A stretch of 64,000 bases of DNA from CAYMPH01 sp964392365 (lineage in GTDB: Bacteria > Spirochaetota > UBA4802 > UBA5550): positions 12,878 through 76,877 of the forward strand of contig CAYMPH010000019.1 in the NCBI GenBank assembly GCA_964392365.1, read 5' to 3'. This document shows positions 27,644-36,402 of the stretch, piece by piece. Position 1 is the first letter of the stretch. Every line of letters starts with the position of its first letter. Position numbers and translations under genes: made by a program. A model generated the notes under the pieces. That model worked only from the letters and a program-made list of their open reading frames with translations, was not told where the DNA came from and did no database searches.

Positions 27644-28093
27644 ATGAAAAAAAGAATTCATAACGATGAAGCATTTTACGATATAGCATGGTCACCTTAC
27701 TATAAATACGAAAAATATTCAGCAGGCAAAATACTGCCGGAATTAGCTGGAATAGTGTCACTTCATCATGCTGAAAGAAATTCCTATTCTGATCTTATTT
27801 TTTACGGCTGCTGGAGGGATGGATGCAGAATCGGACTTAAAAAATTTATAGACCATGAAACTTCAAATTACAAACATATTATCAATAATTTCGATATCAA
27901 TAAACTCTATTACAGATATACAATCGTAGACACTTCACCCCAGGATTTAAAAGATATTCTATTCTGGCTGATTGCTTCTTATAATGCCCAATACAACAAC
28001 AAAAGATCATTTTCAGATTCAAAAAGATATAAAAACATCAATGTACGTGAAAGCAGCATGCAGCAGGGGGATGTAATTGAAAAACTTAAATAG
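27644..28093 (+). CDS. Hypothetical protein downstream of the LonN-like gene
   Basis: A 149-residue soluble protein, Tyr- and Lys-rich, with no recognised domain. It contains the W/Y-rich stretch FYDIAWSPYYKYEKYSAG and a His pair in SLHHAERNSY. Translationally linked to the preceding LonN-like gene (1 nt gap). Function unknown. Confidence 0.5.
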   Translation: MKKRIHNDEAFYDIAWSPYYKYEKYSAGKILPELAGIVSLHHAERNSYSDLIFYGCWRDGCRIGLKKFIDHETSNYKHIINNFDINKLYYRYTIVDTSPQDLKDILFWLIASYNAQYNNKRSFSDSKRYKNINVRESSMQQGDVIEKLK

Positions 28094-28114
28094 AAATTAG
28101 TTTCGGATGAAAAT

Positions 28115-28741
28115 CTATTTAATATCGTAAAGAAGAATATCCTCACTTTTATACAGGTGGGATACATTTTTTTTAATAGCAAAAAACTCGAGTATATATT
28201 TCAGCCTCGCGCAGGCATCAAGAGGAGAAGATAATTTATTTTCTGAATGTTTAAAAAACTGCTGAATTCTTTTAACATTCAGAGTTCTTTCATCCTCATC
28301 CGGTTTGAAAATATCCTTTTTTAAAAGCCTGTATGTATCTAAAATTGAAGTTATTATTTCATCAGATTCAATAAGATTTGCAAGATATAGATTTGAATCT
28401 GCCTCATGAACATTTCTTAGAAAAAATTTTAAAATCCTTAGAACGATATCCGGATAAAGATGCTCATTTATCAGCAATTTCACCCTTACTTCAAGATCCT
28501 TATCCATCATGCGCTTTGTAGGATAAGCCATACTCGGAATGTCAACATACCCGGTCATGCATCTTTTATAAATATATTCAAGGAATTTATCCAGCAAATC
28601 CCTCCGCATCATGTCTGTATCGCCGTACAGGCTGTCGAGAATTTTCTCAGCTATATTCTCAAGAGGTCCTGATTTTAAAAAGCTCTGGAAATCTATGAGT
28701 TCAAGATCGGTAAGAACTATATTTTCAAATGATTGCTTCAT
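28115..28741 (-). CDS. Hypothetical helical protein
   Basis: A 208-residue, almost entirely helical protein without signal peptide, membrane segment or known motif. It is convergent to the 27644 gene and lies just downstream of tRNA-Thr on the same strand. Codon use is like the neighbours. Function unknown. Confidence 0.5.
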   Translation of the reverse strand: MKQSFENIVLTDLELIDFQSFLKSGPLENIAEKILDSLYGDTDMMRRDLLDKFLEYIYKRCMTGYVDIPSMAYPTKRMMDKDLEVRVKLLINEHLYPDIVLRILKFFLRNVHEADSNLYLANLIESDEIITSILDTYRLLKKDIFKPDEDERTLNVKRIQQFFKHSENKLSSPLDACARLKYILEFFAIKKNVSHLYKSEDILLYDIK

Positions 28742-28831
28742 TATTTATTCCGGATTTTTATTTAGAGGATATTATATATATACTATCGGATAATTCATTG
28801 CGCGGACTTTATAAGGAATTCATAAAAAATA

Positions 28832-28904
28832 AGCCAGCAGCCAGGATCGAACTGGCGGCAGGTCGATTACGAATCGACTCCTCTACCAACTGAGGTATGC
28901 TGGC
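28832..28904 (-). tRNA. tRNA-Thr (anticodon CGT)
   Basis: A full cloverleaf reads on the minus strand. The acceptor stem GCCAGCA pairs perfectly with TGCTGGC, the D-loop has AGTTGGTAGA, the anticodon stem GTCGA/TCGAC encloses TTCGTAA (anticodon CGT at 34-36), and the T-loop is TTCGATC. The 3' CCA is not encoded. It lies between 28115 and NDH-2. Confidence 0.95.
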
Positions 28905-29065
28905 GATTGATCATGTTACAACTCTTAAACTTATGTATAAGTTGCAACAAATTTTTGCCATCATTTTGATATATAGTATAATTATTGACAGGATCTTCTA
29001 TATATTAATTCCGTAATAGAGACTTAAAATAAAATTATTTCTGTAAATTTGAAGGAAATCTAAAG

Positions 29066-30379
29066 ATGAAAAACAATTCTGCGGATAAACATATTGTAAT
29101 AATCGGCGCCGGTTTTGCGGGCCTTTGGGCTGTTAGAACTTTTTTTAAAAAATCAGTCAGGGTTACGATTATAGATAAAAATAATTATCATACATTTCTT
29201 CCCTTATTATATCAGGTCGGCGCTGCTGAAATTGAACCCGAGCAGATAGCTTTTCCAATCAGATCGCTATTAAGAAATCATAAAAATATAAATTATTTAA
29301 GATCTGAGGTTCAAAAGATAAATTTAAAAGATAAGTCTCTGGAATGCAATGATCAGAAAATTAATTATGACTATCTGATCATTGCAACAGGAAGCACAAC
29401 AACATATTATAATATTGCAGGCGCCAAAGAAATAGCATTTTCATTAAAAACTCTGGATGATGCAGTTATTTTGAGAAATCATATTCTTTCTTGTTTTGAA
29501 AGAGCCTCATATTGCACTGACCCTGAACAAAGAAAAAAACTGTTATCATTTGTAATTGTCGGCGGCGGCCCTACAGGTATCGAATTCTCCGGAGCATTGT
29601 CCGAACTTATCAAAGGACCTTTAAAGAAAGATTTCATTTCTATCAGATCTGAAGAAATTACAGTTTCGCTGATTGATTCTGCAGTCAGAGTTTTATCCAT
29701 GCTGTCAGAAGATTTAAGCGTATATGCAGCTGAAAAGTTAATCCTGATGGGAGTTAATGTTTATTTAAATTCGAAAGTAGCCAAGATTAATTCAGAGGGT
29801 GTATTCTTTACAGACGGCAGTTCAATCCTCAGCGAATCAGTTATATGGACTGCCGGGGTTAAAGGAGAAACTATAGATACAGATACAGAATTATCAATGA
29901 CCGGAAATTCAAGGATCCGCGTTGAAAAAACATTACAGATTAAAGATTTTCCAGATGTATATGTTACAGGAGATCTGACGCATTTTGAAGAAAAAGGCTC
30001 GCCTCTGCCAATGGTTGCCCCTGTTGCCATACAGCAGGGCAGGCTCGCTGCCAGAAATATTCTGCGCGACATTTCAGGAGAAAAACAGGAGGATTTCGTT
30101 TATAAGGATAAAGGTTCCATGGTTACTATCGGCCGGAATTCAGCTGTAACAGAAATTGGAAATAAAAAGTTTAAAGGCTTTACTGCGTGGATGATCTGGA
30201 TTGTCATACATATACTGAATCTGATCGGTTTCAGAAATAAAGTTTTTGTTTTAATTCACTGGATATGGGATTATATCTTCTTTGAAAAGTCTGTAAGGCT
30301 GATACTTCCTGCGTGCTGCAGCAATCCCTGTGCTGATACCTGTTTCAAGAGAGGTTCATGTAATCCGCCAACTGCCTGA
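29066..30379 (+). CDS. Type II NADH:quinone oxidoreductase-like protein (NDH-2) with Cys-rich tail
   Basis: A single-subunit FAD protein of the NDH-2 family that would oxidise NAD(P)H at the membrane without pumping protons. The N-terminal FAD fold is IIGAGFAGL, the NADH fold is VIVGGGPTGIEFSG, and VYVTGDLTHFE contacts FAD. A C-terminal hydrophobic segment (about residues 375-410) anchors it. Length 437. The last 24 residues add a tail with five Cys (ACCSNPCADTCFKRGSC), not part of the family core. Alone on the plus strand, followed directly by the repeat element at 30415. Confidence 0.85.
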   Translation: MKNNSADKHIVIIGAGFAGLWAVRTFFKKSVRVTIIDKNNYHTFLPLLYQVGAAEIEPEQIAFPIRSLLRNHKNINYLRSEVQKINLKDKSLECNDQKINYDYLIIATGSTTTYYNIAGAKEIAFSLKTLDDAVILRNHILSCFERASYCTDPEQRKKLLSFVIVGGGPTGIEFSGALSELIKGPLKKDFISIRSEEITVSLIDSAVRVLSMLSEDLSVYAAEKLILMGVNVYLNSKVAKINSEGVFFTDGSSILSESVIWTAGVKGETIDTDTELSMTGNSRIRVEKTLQIKDFPDVYVTGDLTHFEEKGSPLPMVAPVAIQQGRLAARNILRDISGEKQEDFVYKDKGSMVTIGRNSAVTEIGNKKFKGFTAWMIWIVIHILNLIGFRNKVFVLIHWIWDYIFFEKSVRLILPACCSNPCADTCFKRGSCNPPTA

Positions 30380-30414
30380 TTAAACAAACTTGGTTAATTA
30401 AATTTATTTTTTTA

Positions 30415-30904
30415 CCGCAAATGTGCTGTGTTACAATTTTCATAAGAAGAGACGGCTGTCTTGGCACCCTTCTCTCCTTATGTATCCACTCTTCGCCGCC
30501 TGCTCAACGGCGCAGGCCTTATGAACATTTCCTGAAACAAAACTTTTACTGATTCAAGGTTATTAACTTTCCCTTCCGGGGAAAAATGCTCCCTTTCGCA
30601 CGGTTTTAAAGAAACCGGCTCGTGTTGAAATTAATTTTAATATAAATAGAAAAAAATATTGAATAGATTATTAGTACTTGATGATGAATCTTCCACTCGA
30701 GCCGGTGCAACCCACCGGCATAAAGGGAGCATTTCAACCCGGGAGGAAAAATAAATTCCATTAGAACAGATTAAATTTAAAATCATAAAAGATCCTTAAA
30801 AGCCCCCGCGGCTTTAAAGCGGCCGGAGGAGAGTGGAGTCTCGAGGAGAGAGGAGTACCGGGATACTCCTCTCTCCTCGAGAATTCTGCTACACTTCAAT
30901 TACG
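30415..30904. mobile_element. Non-autonomous RAYT-associated composite element (two inverted arms, no transposase)
   Basis: About 490 nt without an ORF. From the left it contains a B module in inverted orientation (hairpin 30441-30482 plus core to about 30517), an A module inverted (30570-30622), 75 nt of A+T-rich spacer, an A module direct (30698-30750) and a B module direct (core from 30801, hairpin 30840-30881, tail to about 30904). The same B-A-centre-A-B order flanks the transposase at 46.2-47.4 kb. A modules read GAGCCGGT-loop-ACCG...GGGAGCATTT...CCCGG. B modules read CCGCGGC...GCGG core, GAGTGGA, then a long hairpin. Movement in trans by the resident transposase is inferred. Confidence 0.75.
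30840..30881 (+). repeat. B-module hairpin, perfect 18-bp stem
   Basis: CTCGAGGAGAGAGGAGTA pairs without mismatch with the segment ending at 30881, around the loop CCGGGA. Equivalent hairpins occur at 30441-30482 (CATAAG/CTTATG ends), 46250-46291 (CTCGAG paired with CTTGAG, G-U) and 47359-47401 (CTAAAG/CTTTAG), showing compensatory changes. Confidence 0.85.
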
Positions 30905-30960
30905 AAGTGAATATAAAAATTCTACTTGAAAAAAACAGTACATTATGTATCTTTAAACAC

Positions 30961-31326
30961 ATGGATAATAAACAGCGAATTGAACTGATCCGGGCAGGAA
31001 ATGAGCTTTTCAATAACGGCAATATTGAAAAAGCTACAGAAATTTTCATTAAAACAGGCTATAGGGACGGGCTTACCCGCGTTGCAGATTATCATTTTTA
31101 TGATAAAAAGCAGCCTCTTACTGCTTTAAAATTCTATCAGATGGTAAAAAGTGAAGGTATGGTAAACCAGATTTACGATAGAATGTTTTTTGCTCTCGGA
31201 AAACTGCTTGGCAAAGAACAGGATCAGAAAGTTGAACTTCCGCCGCTTAAAGTTTCCCCGAAACTGAAAATTCTTGCTGAAGAAATTCTCCAGCGTGAAA
31301 AAGAATCCAATGAAAAAAAACAGTAA
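30961..31326 (+). CDS. Small TPR-like protein, unrecognised
   Basis: A 121-residue helical protein. The pattern LIRAGNELFNNGNIEKATEIFIKTGY resembles a tetratricopeptide helix pair, followed by a second such pair (KKQPLTALKFYQMVKSEG). The start is placed at ATG 30961 because the longer ORF (from 30907) begins at the edge of the repeat element. It is 20 nt upstream of the M16 peptidase gene and probably cotranscribed. Function unknown. Confidence 0.6.
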   Translation: MDNKQRIELIRAGNELFNNGNIEKATEIFIKTGYRDGLTRVADYHFYDKKQPLTALKFYQMVKSEGMVNQIYDRMFFALGKLLGKEQDQKVELPPLKVSPKLKILAEEILQREKESNEKKQ

Positions 31327-31346
31327 AAATTCAAAAGGAATAAAAA

Positions 31347-32861
31347 ATGTTAAAGTATATATACAGCGTATTATTGTCTCTTCTCATACCATCTGTTTTA
31401 TCTGCAGGAATTACTGACGCGTCCGATTATCTTGAAAAAAATGTAACTGTCAAAAAGCTGAAAAACGGCATCACTCTCATTATACTTAACCGGGGAATAT
31501 CCCCTACTCTCGCTTTTGAAATTTCATTCCGGGTCGGTTCTGCAGACGAATCATACAACACAATCGGTGCTGCGCATCTTCTTGAGCATATGTTATTTAA
31601 GGGAACAGAAAAAACAGGAACAAAAGATTTTAAAAAAGAAAAAATCATTATGGATAAGATTGAAATCCTCGGTGAAAAAATTGACAGGCTGAGACTTGCC
31701 AATCCTGCGAATCCCATTCTTGTAAGACTTCAAAAAGAGCTGACGAAGCTGCAGGAAGCTCAGAATGAGTTTATTGATCCTTCACCCTATGACAGAATTT
31801 ATGCATCAAACGGAGGTGTAGGATTCAACGCATCAACATCAAAAGACGAAACAGGCTATTATATTGAGCTGCCGGCATCTAAAATTGAACTCTGGGCTAA
31901 AATCGAATCAGAAAGATTAAAAGGTCCGGTGCTGAGGGAATTTTATATTGAAAGAAATAATGTTTTTGAAGAGCGGCTGATGAGATATGATTCAAGCGGA
32001 ACAGGTGTTCTTTTCGAGCAGTTTCTTGCTCAGGCTTTTTCAGCTCATCCATACAGACACCCTACAATCGGATGGGCTTCTAACATTCCAAATCTTTCAA
32101 TTAAAGATATCAGGAAATTTTTCAGCGATTATTACATTCCTGAAAGAATGACAATAACAATCGTAGGCAGGCAGAACACGAATGAAACTTTAAAAATCAT
32201 GAATAAATATTTCGGGGATATTCCTAAAAAGCAGAACCCGTCTGAAATACCTGTAGTTGAACCGGTACAAAACGGTGAAAGAAGATTCACTGTATTTCAC
32301 GAATCTAATCCCCTGATAATGATGGGATGGCACAAACCTTCATTCCCTGCAAGAGACGACTACGTGTTTGATATTTTATCAGACATTATCTCATCTGGAA
32401 AAACCTCTCCGCTATATAAGTCGCTTGTAATTGAGAAGAAAGCATTCACATCAATAAGCTCCTGGAACGGAATGCCGGGTGTAAGATATGACAACATGTT
32501 CATGATATACGGATCACCGCGCCCTCATATCAGCGCAGCAGAAGCTGAAAAAATGATCTACGAGGAAATGGCTAAAATAATAAATAGCCTTAACAGCGAA
32601 GACCTTGTTAAAATAAGAAATAAGATCGAATCTGAAACTGTATTTTCTCTCGACACTAACAAGGGAATTGCGCGCATGCTCAGCTATTATCAGACAATAT
32701 TCCACGACTGGAAATATCTCCTGAGCTTCATAAAAGCCGCGAACGAAATTACAGTTGATGATATAAAAAATGTATCAGCAAAATATATGACTGAAAAAAA
32801 CAGGGTTGTCGGAATATTAGCCGACAGCAGGAAGGAAGTAAAAAGTGATTCAAAAAAATAA
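31347..32861 (+). CDS. M16-family zinc metallopeptidase (active-site subunit)
   Basis: A 504-residue exported M16 peptidase. The signal peptide is at residues 1-20 (ending LSAGI). The inverted zinc motif HLLEH is in GAAHLLEHMLFKG, and the third Zn ligand is the Glu in NNVFEERLM. The long insert after the motif (EILGEKIDRLRL) is helical. The first of a tandem pair that overlaps the next M16 gene by 17 nt, the usual catalytic plus non-catalytic arrangement of heterodimeric M16B peptidases. A periplasmic peptide- or signal-degrading role is likely. Confidence 0.88.
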   Translation: MLKYIYSVLLSLLIPSVLSAGITDASDYLEKNVTVKKLKNGITLIILNRGISPTLAFEISFRVGSADESYNTIGAAHLLEHMLFKGTEKTGTKDFKKEKIIMDKIEILGEKIDRLRLANPANPILVRLQKELTKLQEAQNEFIDPSPYDRIYASNGGVGFNASTSKDETGYYIELPASKIELWAKIESERLKGPVLREFYIERNNVFEERLMRYDSSGTGVLFEQFLAQAFSAHPYRHPTIGWASNIPNLSIKDIRKFFSDYYIPERMTITIVGRQNTNETLKIMNKYFGDIPKKQNPSEIPVVEPVQNGERRFTVFHESNPLIMMGWHKPSFPARDDYVFDILSDIISSGKTSPLYKSLVIEKKAFTSISSWNGMPGVRYDNMFMIYGSPRPHISAAEAEKMIYEEMAKIINSLNSEDLVKIRNKIESETVFSLDTNKGIARMLSYYQTIFHDWKYLLSFIKAANEITVDDIKNVSAKYMTEKNRVVGILADSRKEVKSDSKK

Positions 32862-34215
32862 GATTATTTTAGCGATTATAATTATGTCTACGTGGTTTAA
32901 TTACAGTTCAGGAAAGGAAAATAACATCAAATTTAAAATACCGGATGTAGATTCTTTCAATCTGAAAAACAATATAAAGGTTTTCTACTACAGGGATGAA
33001 CTGCCGAGATTCGCAATCTCAGCTTCTATCGGCTTCGGAAAGCTGAATGAAAAAAAAGACACTGCGGGCATGTCAGATCTGATTGTTAAAATTCTTAACA
33101 TCGGTTCAACAAAAAATTATTTTGAAAAGATTGAATCTCTGGGCGGGAAAATATCAATTAATACATCATTTGAAACAACATCTATAAACATTGAGATTCT
33201 CCAGAGATATTCTTCAATTGCAGCAGATACAATATATGATATTTTAAAAAATCCTGATTTTTCAGATGAAACAATCACAACAGCTAAAAACATGCTTGCT
33301 GATGAAATCAAAAGAAAATCCGATGAACCGGATTTTATAGCGCTTGAAAAAACACGTGAAATTATTTTCGGAGGAGATTCCTACGGCGCAGCTCCGACCG
33401 AGTCAGGGATAAAACTGATTACAAAAGATGCCATTGTGAAAAGCTGGAATGAATTTTTTCAGGCTGATAATATTCTGATTGCATCTGCTTCTTCTCAGGA
33501 TTTAAATTCCGTAAAAAAAATTTTTGAAACAGGTTTAAGCACTCTTCCGGCAAACGGCCAGGTGGATTATAAAATTGATAAAGAAATTATTTCCGATAAT
33601 ATAAAAAAATCACAGGGAAAAATATTCTTTTTCAAAAAAAATCTCACTCAATCAACTATAGCGCTGGGAACTCTCTCTGAAGTAATATCCTACGAAGGAA
33701 ATTATGCAAGAACCATAATGAATTATATTCTCGGCGGCGGTTCTTTCAGTTCAAGGCTCGTAAGCGAAATCAGGGTAAAAAAAGGCATGGCCTACTCCGT
33801 TCAATCCGTCATAAGGGCGAGAAAAAAAACCGGGGTATTCCTTGCATTTGCCCAGACAAAAACAGAAAATACTCAGGAAGTTATACGCATCATTGATGCA
33901 AACATTAAAAAGATTTCAAAAGAGCCTGTTACAAAAGATGAGCTCAACTGGGCTATTGAATCGCTTACAAACAGTTTCGTATTCAAATTTGACAGCACAA
34001 TGAGTCTAATGGGAAACATTCTTGAACTTGAATACACAGGTCTTCCGAAAAATTACTTTGAAAAATATACAGATAATCTGAAAAAAGTAAATACAGAAAA
34101 AATTCTTAAAGAATCTCAATTATTATACAAAAACGGACTGGTCAGGGTTGTAGTAGGCAATCCTTCATTAAAAGATGAATTAAAACAATTCGGTGAAGTT
34201 GTTGATCTTAACTGA
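32845..34215 (+). CDS. M16-family peptidase-like protein (non-catalytic subunit)
   Basis: A 456-residue M16 homologue without the HxxEH zinc motif; the corresponding place reads LIVKILNIG. The C-terminal half has the family block GGGSFSSRLVSEIRVKKGMAYSV. The N-terminal hydrophobic segment is a signal peptide. It overlaps the preceding M16 gene by 17 nt, so the two are coexpressed and probably form a heterodimer. Confidence 0.85.
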   Translation: MIQKNKIILAIIIMSTWFNYSSGKENNIKFKIPDVDSFNLKNNIKVFYYRDELPRFAISASIGFGKLNEKKDTAGMSDLIVKILNIGSTKNYFEKIESLGGKISINTSFETTSINIEILQRYSSIAADTIYDILKNPDFSDETITTAKNMLADEIKRKSDEPDFIALEKTREIIFGGDSYGAAPTESGIKLITKDAIVKSWNEFFQADNILIASASSQDLNSVKKIFETGLSTLPANGQVDYKIDKEIISDNIKKSQGKIFFFKKNLTQSTIALGTLSEVISYEGNYARTIMNYILGGGSFSSRLVSEIRVKKGMAYSVQSVIRARKKTGVFLAFAQTKTENTQEVIRIIDANIKKISKEPVTKDELNWAIESLTNSFVFKFDSTMSLMGNILELEYTGLPKNYFEKYTDNLKKVNTEKILKESQLLYKNGLVRVVVGNPSLKDELKQFGEVVDLN

Positions 34216-34221
34216 AATAAT

Positions 34222-34316
34222 AAAGGTGTAAGAAAGGTAGATTTTGAGATAAAATAATCTTTACATAAATATCTCACAAATCTCATACATTTTCATATTT
34301 ACCTCCTTATACTTAT
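34222..34316. repeat. Imperfect palindrome between M16 genes and bactofilin
   Basis: GAGATA at 34246-34251 pairs with TATCTC at 34270-34275, and outer AAGGTGTAAG and AAAGGTA are matched imperfectly by CTTATACTT and TTTACCT. It may act as a terminator or be a decayed small mobile repeat like the palindrome at 48198-48291. No T tract follows. Confidence 0.35.
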
Positions 34317-34370
34317 ATAATTGACAGGAATATTCATTAAAAATAAAAGAAATTCAATCAAAAACATAGG

Positions 34371-34399
34371 TTGACATACAGCATATAATCTATTATGAT
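34371..34399 (+). promoter_or_regulatory. Sigma-70-type promoter of bactofilin
   Basis: TTGACA at 34371-34376 and TATGAT at 34394-34399, spaced exactly 17 nt, about 50 nt before the bactofilin ATG. CGGAGA serves as ribosome-binding site. Confidence 0.75.
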
Positions 34400-34448
34400 T
34401 TATTCATAATATTCTTACTGCAATACAAATTATTAAACGGAGACTGAA

Positions 34449-34808
34449 ATGGCAGATATTAATGAACTTGTAGAAGACGAAAATAACATACATACAGTTA
34501 TTGGTCATGATATTAAATTTTCCGGAACTTTAAAATTTAAAAATTCCATTAAAATAAAAGGTAATTTTGACGGCCGCATAGAATCAGACGGACACTTGAT
34601 TATTGGAAGAGAGGCAGCTGTTAACGCTGAGATTAAAGCCGGTGTGGTTTCAATCAATGGAACAGTTTCAGGTAAAATAAAAGCGGATCACAAAGTGGAA
34701 ATATTCAATAAAAGCAGGATCAGCGGCGATATTATCAGCCCTGATATTTTCATTGAATCCGGTTCAGTTTTCAATGGAACCTGCCTTATGCCGGATAAAG
34801 CAAAATAA
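34449..34808 (+). CDS. Bactofilin
   Basis: A 119-residue polymer-forming cytoskeletal protein (bactofilin, DUF583). The right-handed beta-helix core begins IKFSGTLKFKNSIKIKGNF and shows the periodic I/V-x-G pattern (VVSINGTVSGKIKA, SRISGDIISP). Bactofilins assemble into filaments at the inner membrane that shape cells or position proteins. It is directly followed (1 nt) by an outer-membrane barrel gene, so the pair probably acts together at the envelope. Confidence 0.92.
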   Translation: MADINELVEDENNIHTVIGHDIKFSGTLKFKNSIKIKGNFDGRIESDGHLIIGREAAVNAEIKAGVVSINGTVSGKIKADHKVEIFNKSRISGDIISPDIFIESGSVFNGTCLMPDKAK

Positions 34809-34809
34809 A

Positions 34810-35571
34810 ATGTTAAGAAAAGCAGCTATTATTTTAACTATTATTTTCACGTTTATAATTTCTATAAACGCCGAGGAGAAAGCTGCGGGTAAAAAAATAA
34901 AACTTACTATTTCATCTGACAATGCAAAAAATGATAATTTCATTCCGGAAAAAAACGAAGCGGAACCGAATGTTTCTTTTGGCCTTGTTGGTACATTTGG
35001 AACTCAATTCCCTGTCGTTTTATACGGTCCGATAAAATTTGATCCGGGAATCAGTTATGGCGGTGGATTTGTAATTGAAAAAATGTTCACATCTAACGCT
35101 GGAATTCATACGGGTCTTTATTTTACGCAATCACACTCGAATCTTACAATGAATTATTTTCCATCTTCAAAATCAGAAGTGATGCGAGCGGGTTCAATAA
35201 CACTGCCGATTTATTTTATCGGATCTTTCAATAAATCTTTTTTTTCTCTGCAGATGCTCGCTGGAGTGACTTTAACACAGTTTCTATATGTTATTACATC
35301 ACCAAATCCTTCGCCTGATGGAAACATTTCGTCAGAGGCTTTGAAGGATATCAGTCAGTTCATGGCAGGACCTGGCGTTGGATTAAATTTTAAATTCCGC
35401 GTTGCAAAATATTTTGATCTGAACTTCGGCTTTATTACTACATTTTATTTTCAGAATTTCCTGCCGCACTCGCCGGATACCTATGCATTTTTTTATGATG
35501 TTAAGGCAACTGCAGGATTCATGTTCAGGACAAATCTGTTTCCCAAACCTGAAGACTGGCGCTGGAAATAA
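34810..35571 (+). CDS. Outer-membrane beta-barrel-like protein (OmpA/PorT-like fold)
   Basis: A 253-residue exported protein. The start at ATG 34810 (MLRKAAIILTIIFTF) gives a proper signal peptide; the longer ORF overlaps bactofilin. After a charged N-terminal region, alternating aromatic/Gly strands (GIHTGLYFTQS, GSITLPIYFIGS, GVGLNFKFRVAKYF) suggest an 8-stranded barrel. Cotranscribed with bactofilin. Function unknown. Confidence 0.65.
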   Translation: MLRKAAIILTIIFTFIISINAEEKAAGKKIKLTISSDNAKNDNFIPEKNEAEPNVSFGLVGTFGTQFPVVLYGPIKFDPGISYGGGFVIEKMFTSNAGIHTGLYFTQSHSNLTMNYFPSSKSEVMRAGSITLPIYFIGSFNKSFFSLQMLAGVTLTQFLYVITSPNPSPDGNISSEALKDISQFMAGPGVGLNFKFRVAKYFDLNFGFITTFYFQNFLPHSPDTYAFFYDVKATAGFMFRTNLFPKPEDWRWK

Positions 35572-35637
35572 CCTGCTTAATCAAACATAACCAGGATTTT
35601 AATAAAACTATAAAATTAAAAAAAAAGAAGGTAATAT

Positions 35638-36402
35638 ATGATAGGTAAAACGATAAGACTTGAAAGAATTTTAAACAGAAACACAAGAAAAATGATAATT
35701 GTTCCAATGGATCATGGTGTAACAGTAGGCCCTATAGAGGGATTGATTGATATGCCTGATACAGTTGACAGCATATCTGAAGGCGGCGCAAACGCGATTA
35801 TAATGCACAAGGGACTGGTTTCAAGGGGGCACAGACATTCAGGACGCGACATAGGACTTATAATTCACCTGTCTGCAAGTACAGTATTATCTCCTGATTC
35901 AAATGCAAAGACACTTGTCTGCACTGTTGAGGAAGCTATAAAACTCGGAGCAGATGGTGTATCAGTTCATATTAATATAGGAGCAAATACCGAATCCGAT
36001 ATGCTTCATAATTTAGGCTTTGTCTCGAACGCATGCATGGAATGGGGTATGCCTCTTCTTGCAATGATGTACACCCGCGGTGAAAAAATAAAGAATGAGT
36101 ACGATGTTAAAGTTGTCAAGCATGCTGCAAGGGTTGGAGCCGAACTCGGCGCTGATATTGTAAAAGTCAATTACACCGGATCGCCTGATACTTTTTTTGA
36201 GGTAACATCAGGATGCCCTGTTCCAGTTGTTATTGCAGGCGGTGAAAAGATGGAAACTGACCAGGAAATACTCGACATGGTAAGTGGATCAATCAAGGCA
36301 GGCGGATCCGGCGTTTCAATTGGAAGAAATATTTTCCAGCACAATGATCCAAGTTTAATTATTAAAAAAATATCTGAAATTGTTCATGGTAAAACAAAAT
36401 GA
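35638..36402 (+). CDS. 2-amino-3,7-dideoxy-D-threo-hept-6-ulosonate (ADTH) synthase, DhnA-type aldolase
   Basis: Class I aldolase of the DhnA/FbaB family. The first step of the archaeal-type route to 3-dehydroquinate condenses L-aspartate semialdehyde with a 6-deoxy-5-ketohexose phosphate. Motifs: VPMDHGVTVGPIEG at the N-terminus, GADIVKVNYTGS with the Schiff-base Lys, and GGSGVSIGRNIFQ, which binds phosphate. Length 254 fits. The ATG overlap (4 nt) with the dehydroquinate synthase II gene supports this function over simple fructose-bisphosphate aldolase. RBS GAAGG. Confidence 0.88.
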   Translation: MIGKTIRLERILNRNTRKMIIVPMDHGVTVGPIEGLIDMPDTVDSISEGGANAIIMHKGLVSRGHRHSGRDIGLIIHLSASTVLSPDSNAKTLVCTVEEAIKLGADGVSVHINIGANTESDMLHNLGFVSNACMEWGMPLLAMMYTRGEKIKNEYDVKVVKHAARVGAELGADIVKVNYTGSPDTFFEVTSGCPVPVVIAGGEKMETDQEILDMVSGSIKAGGSGVSIGRNIFQHNDPSLIIKKISEIVHGKTK

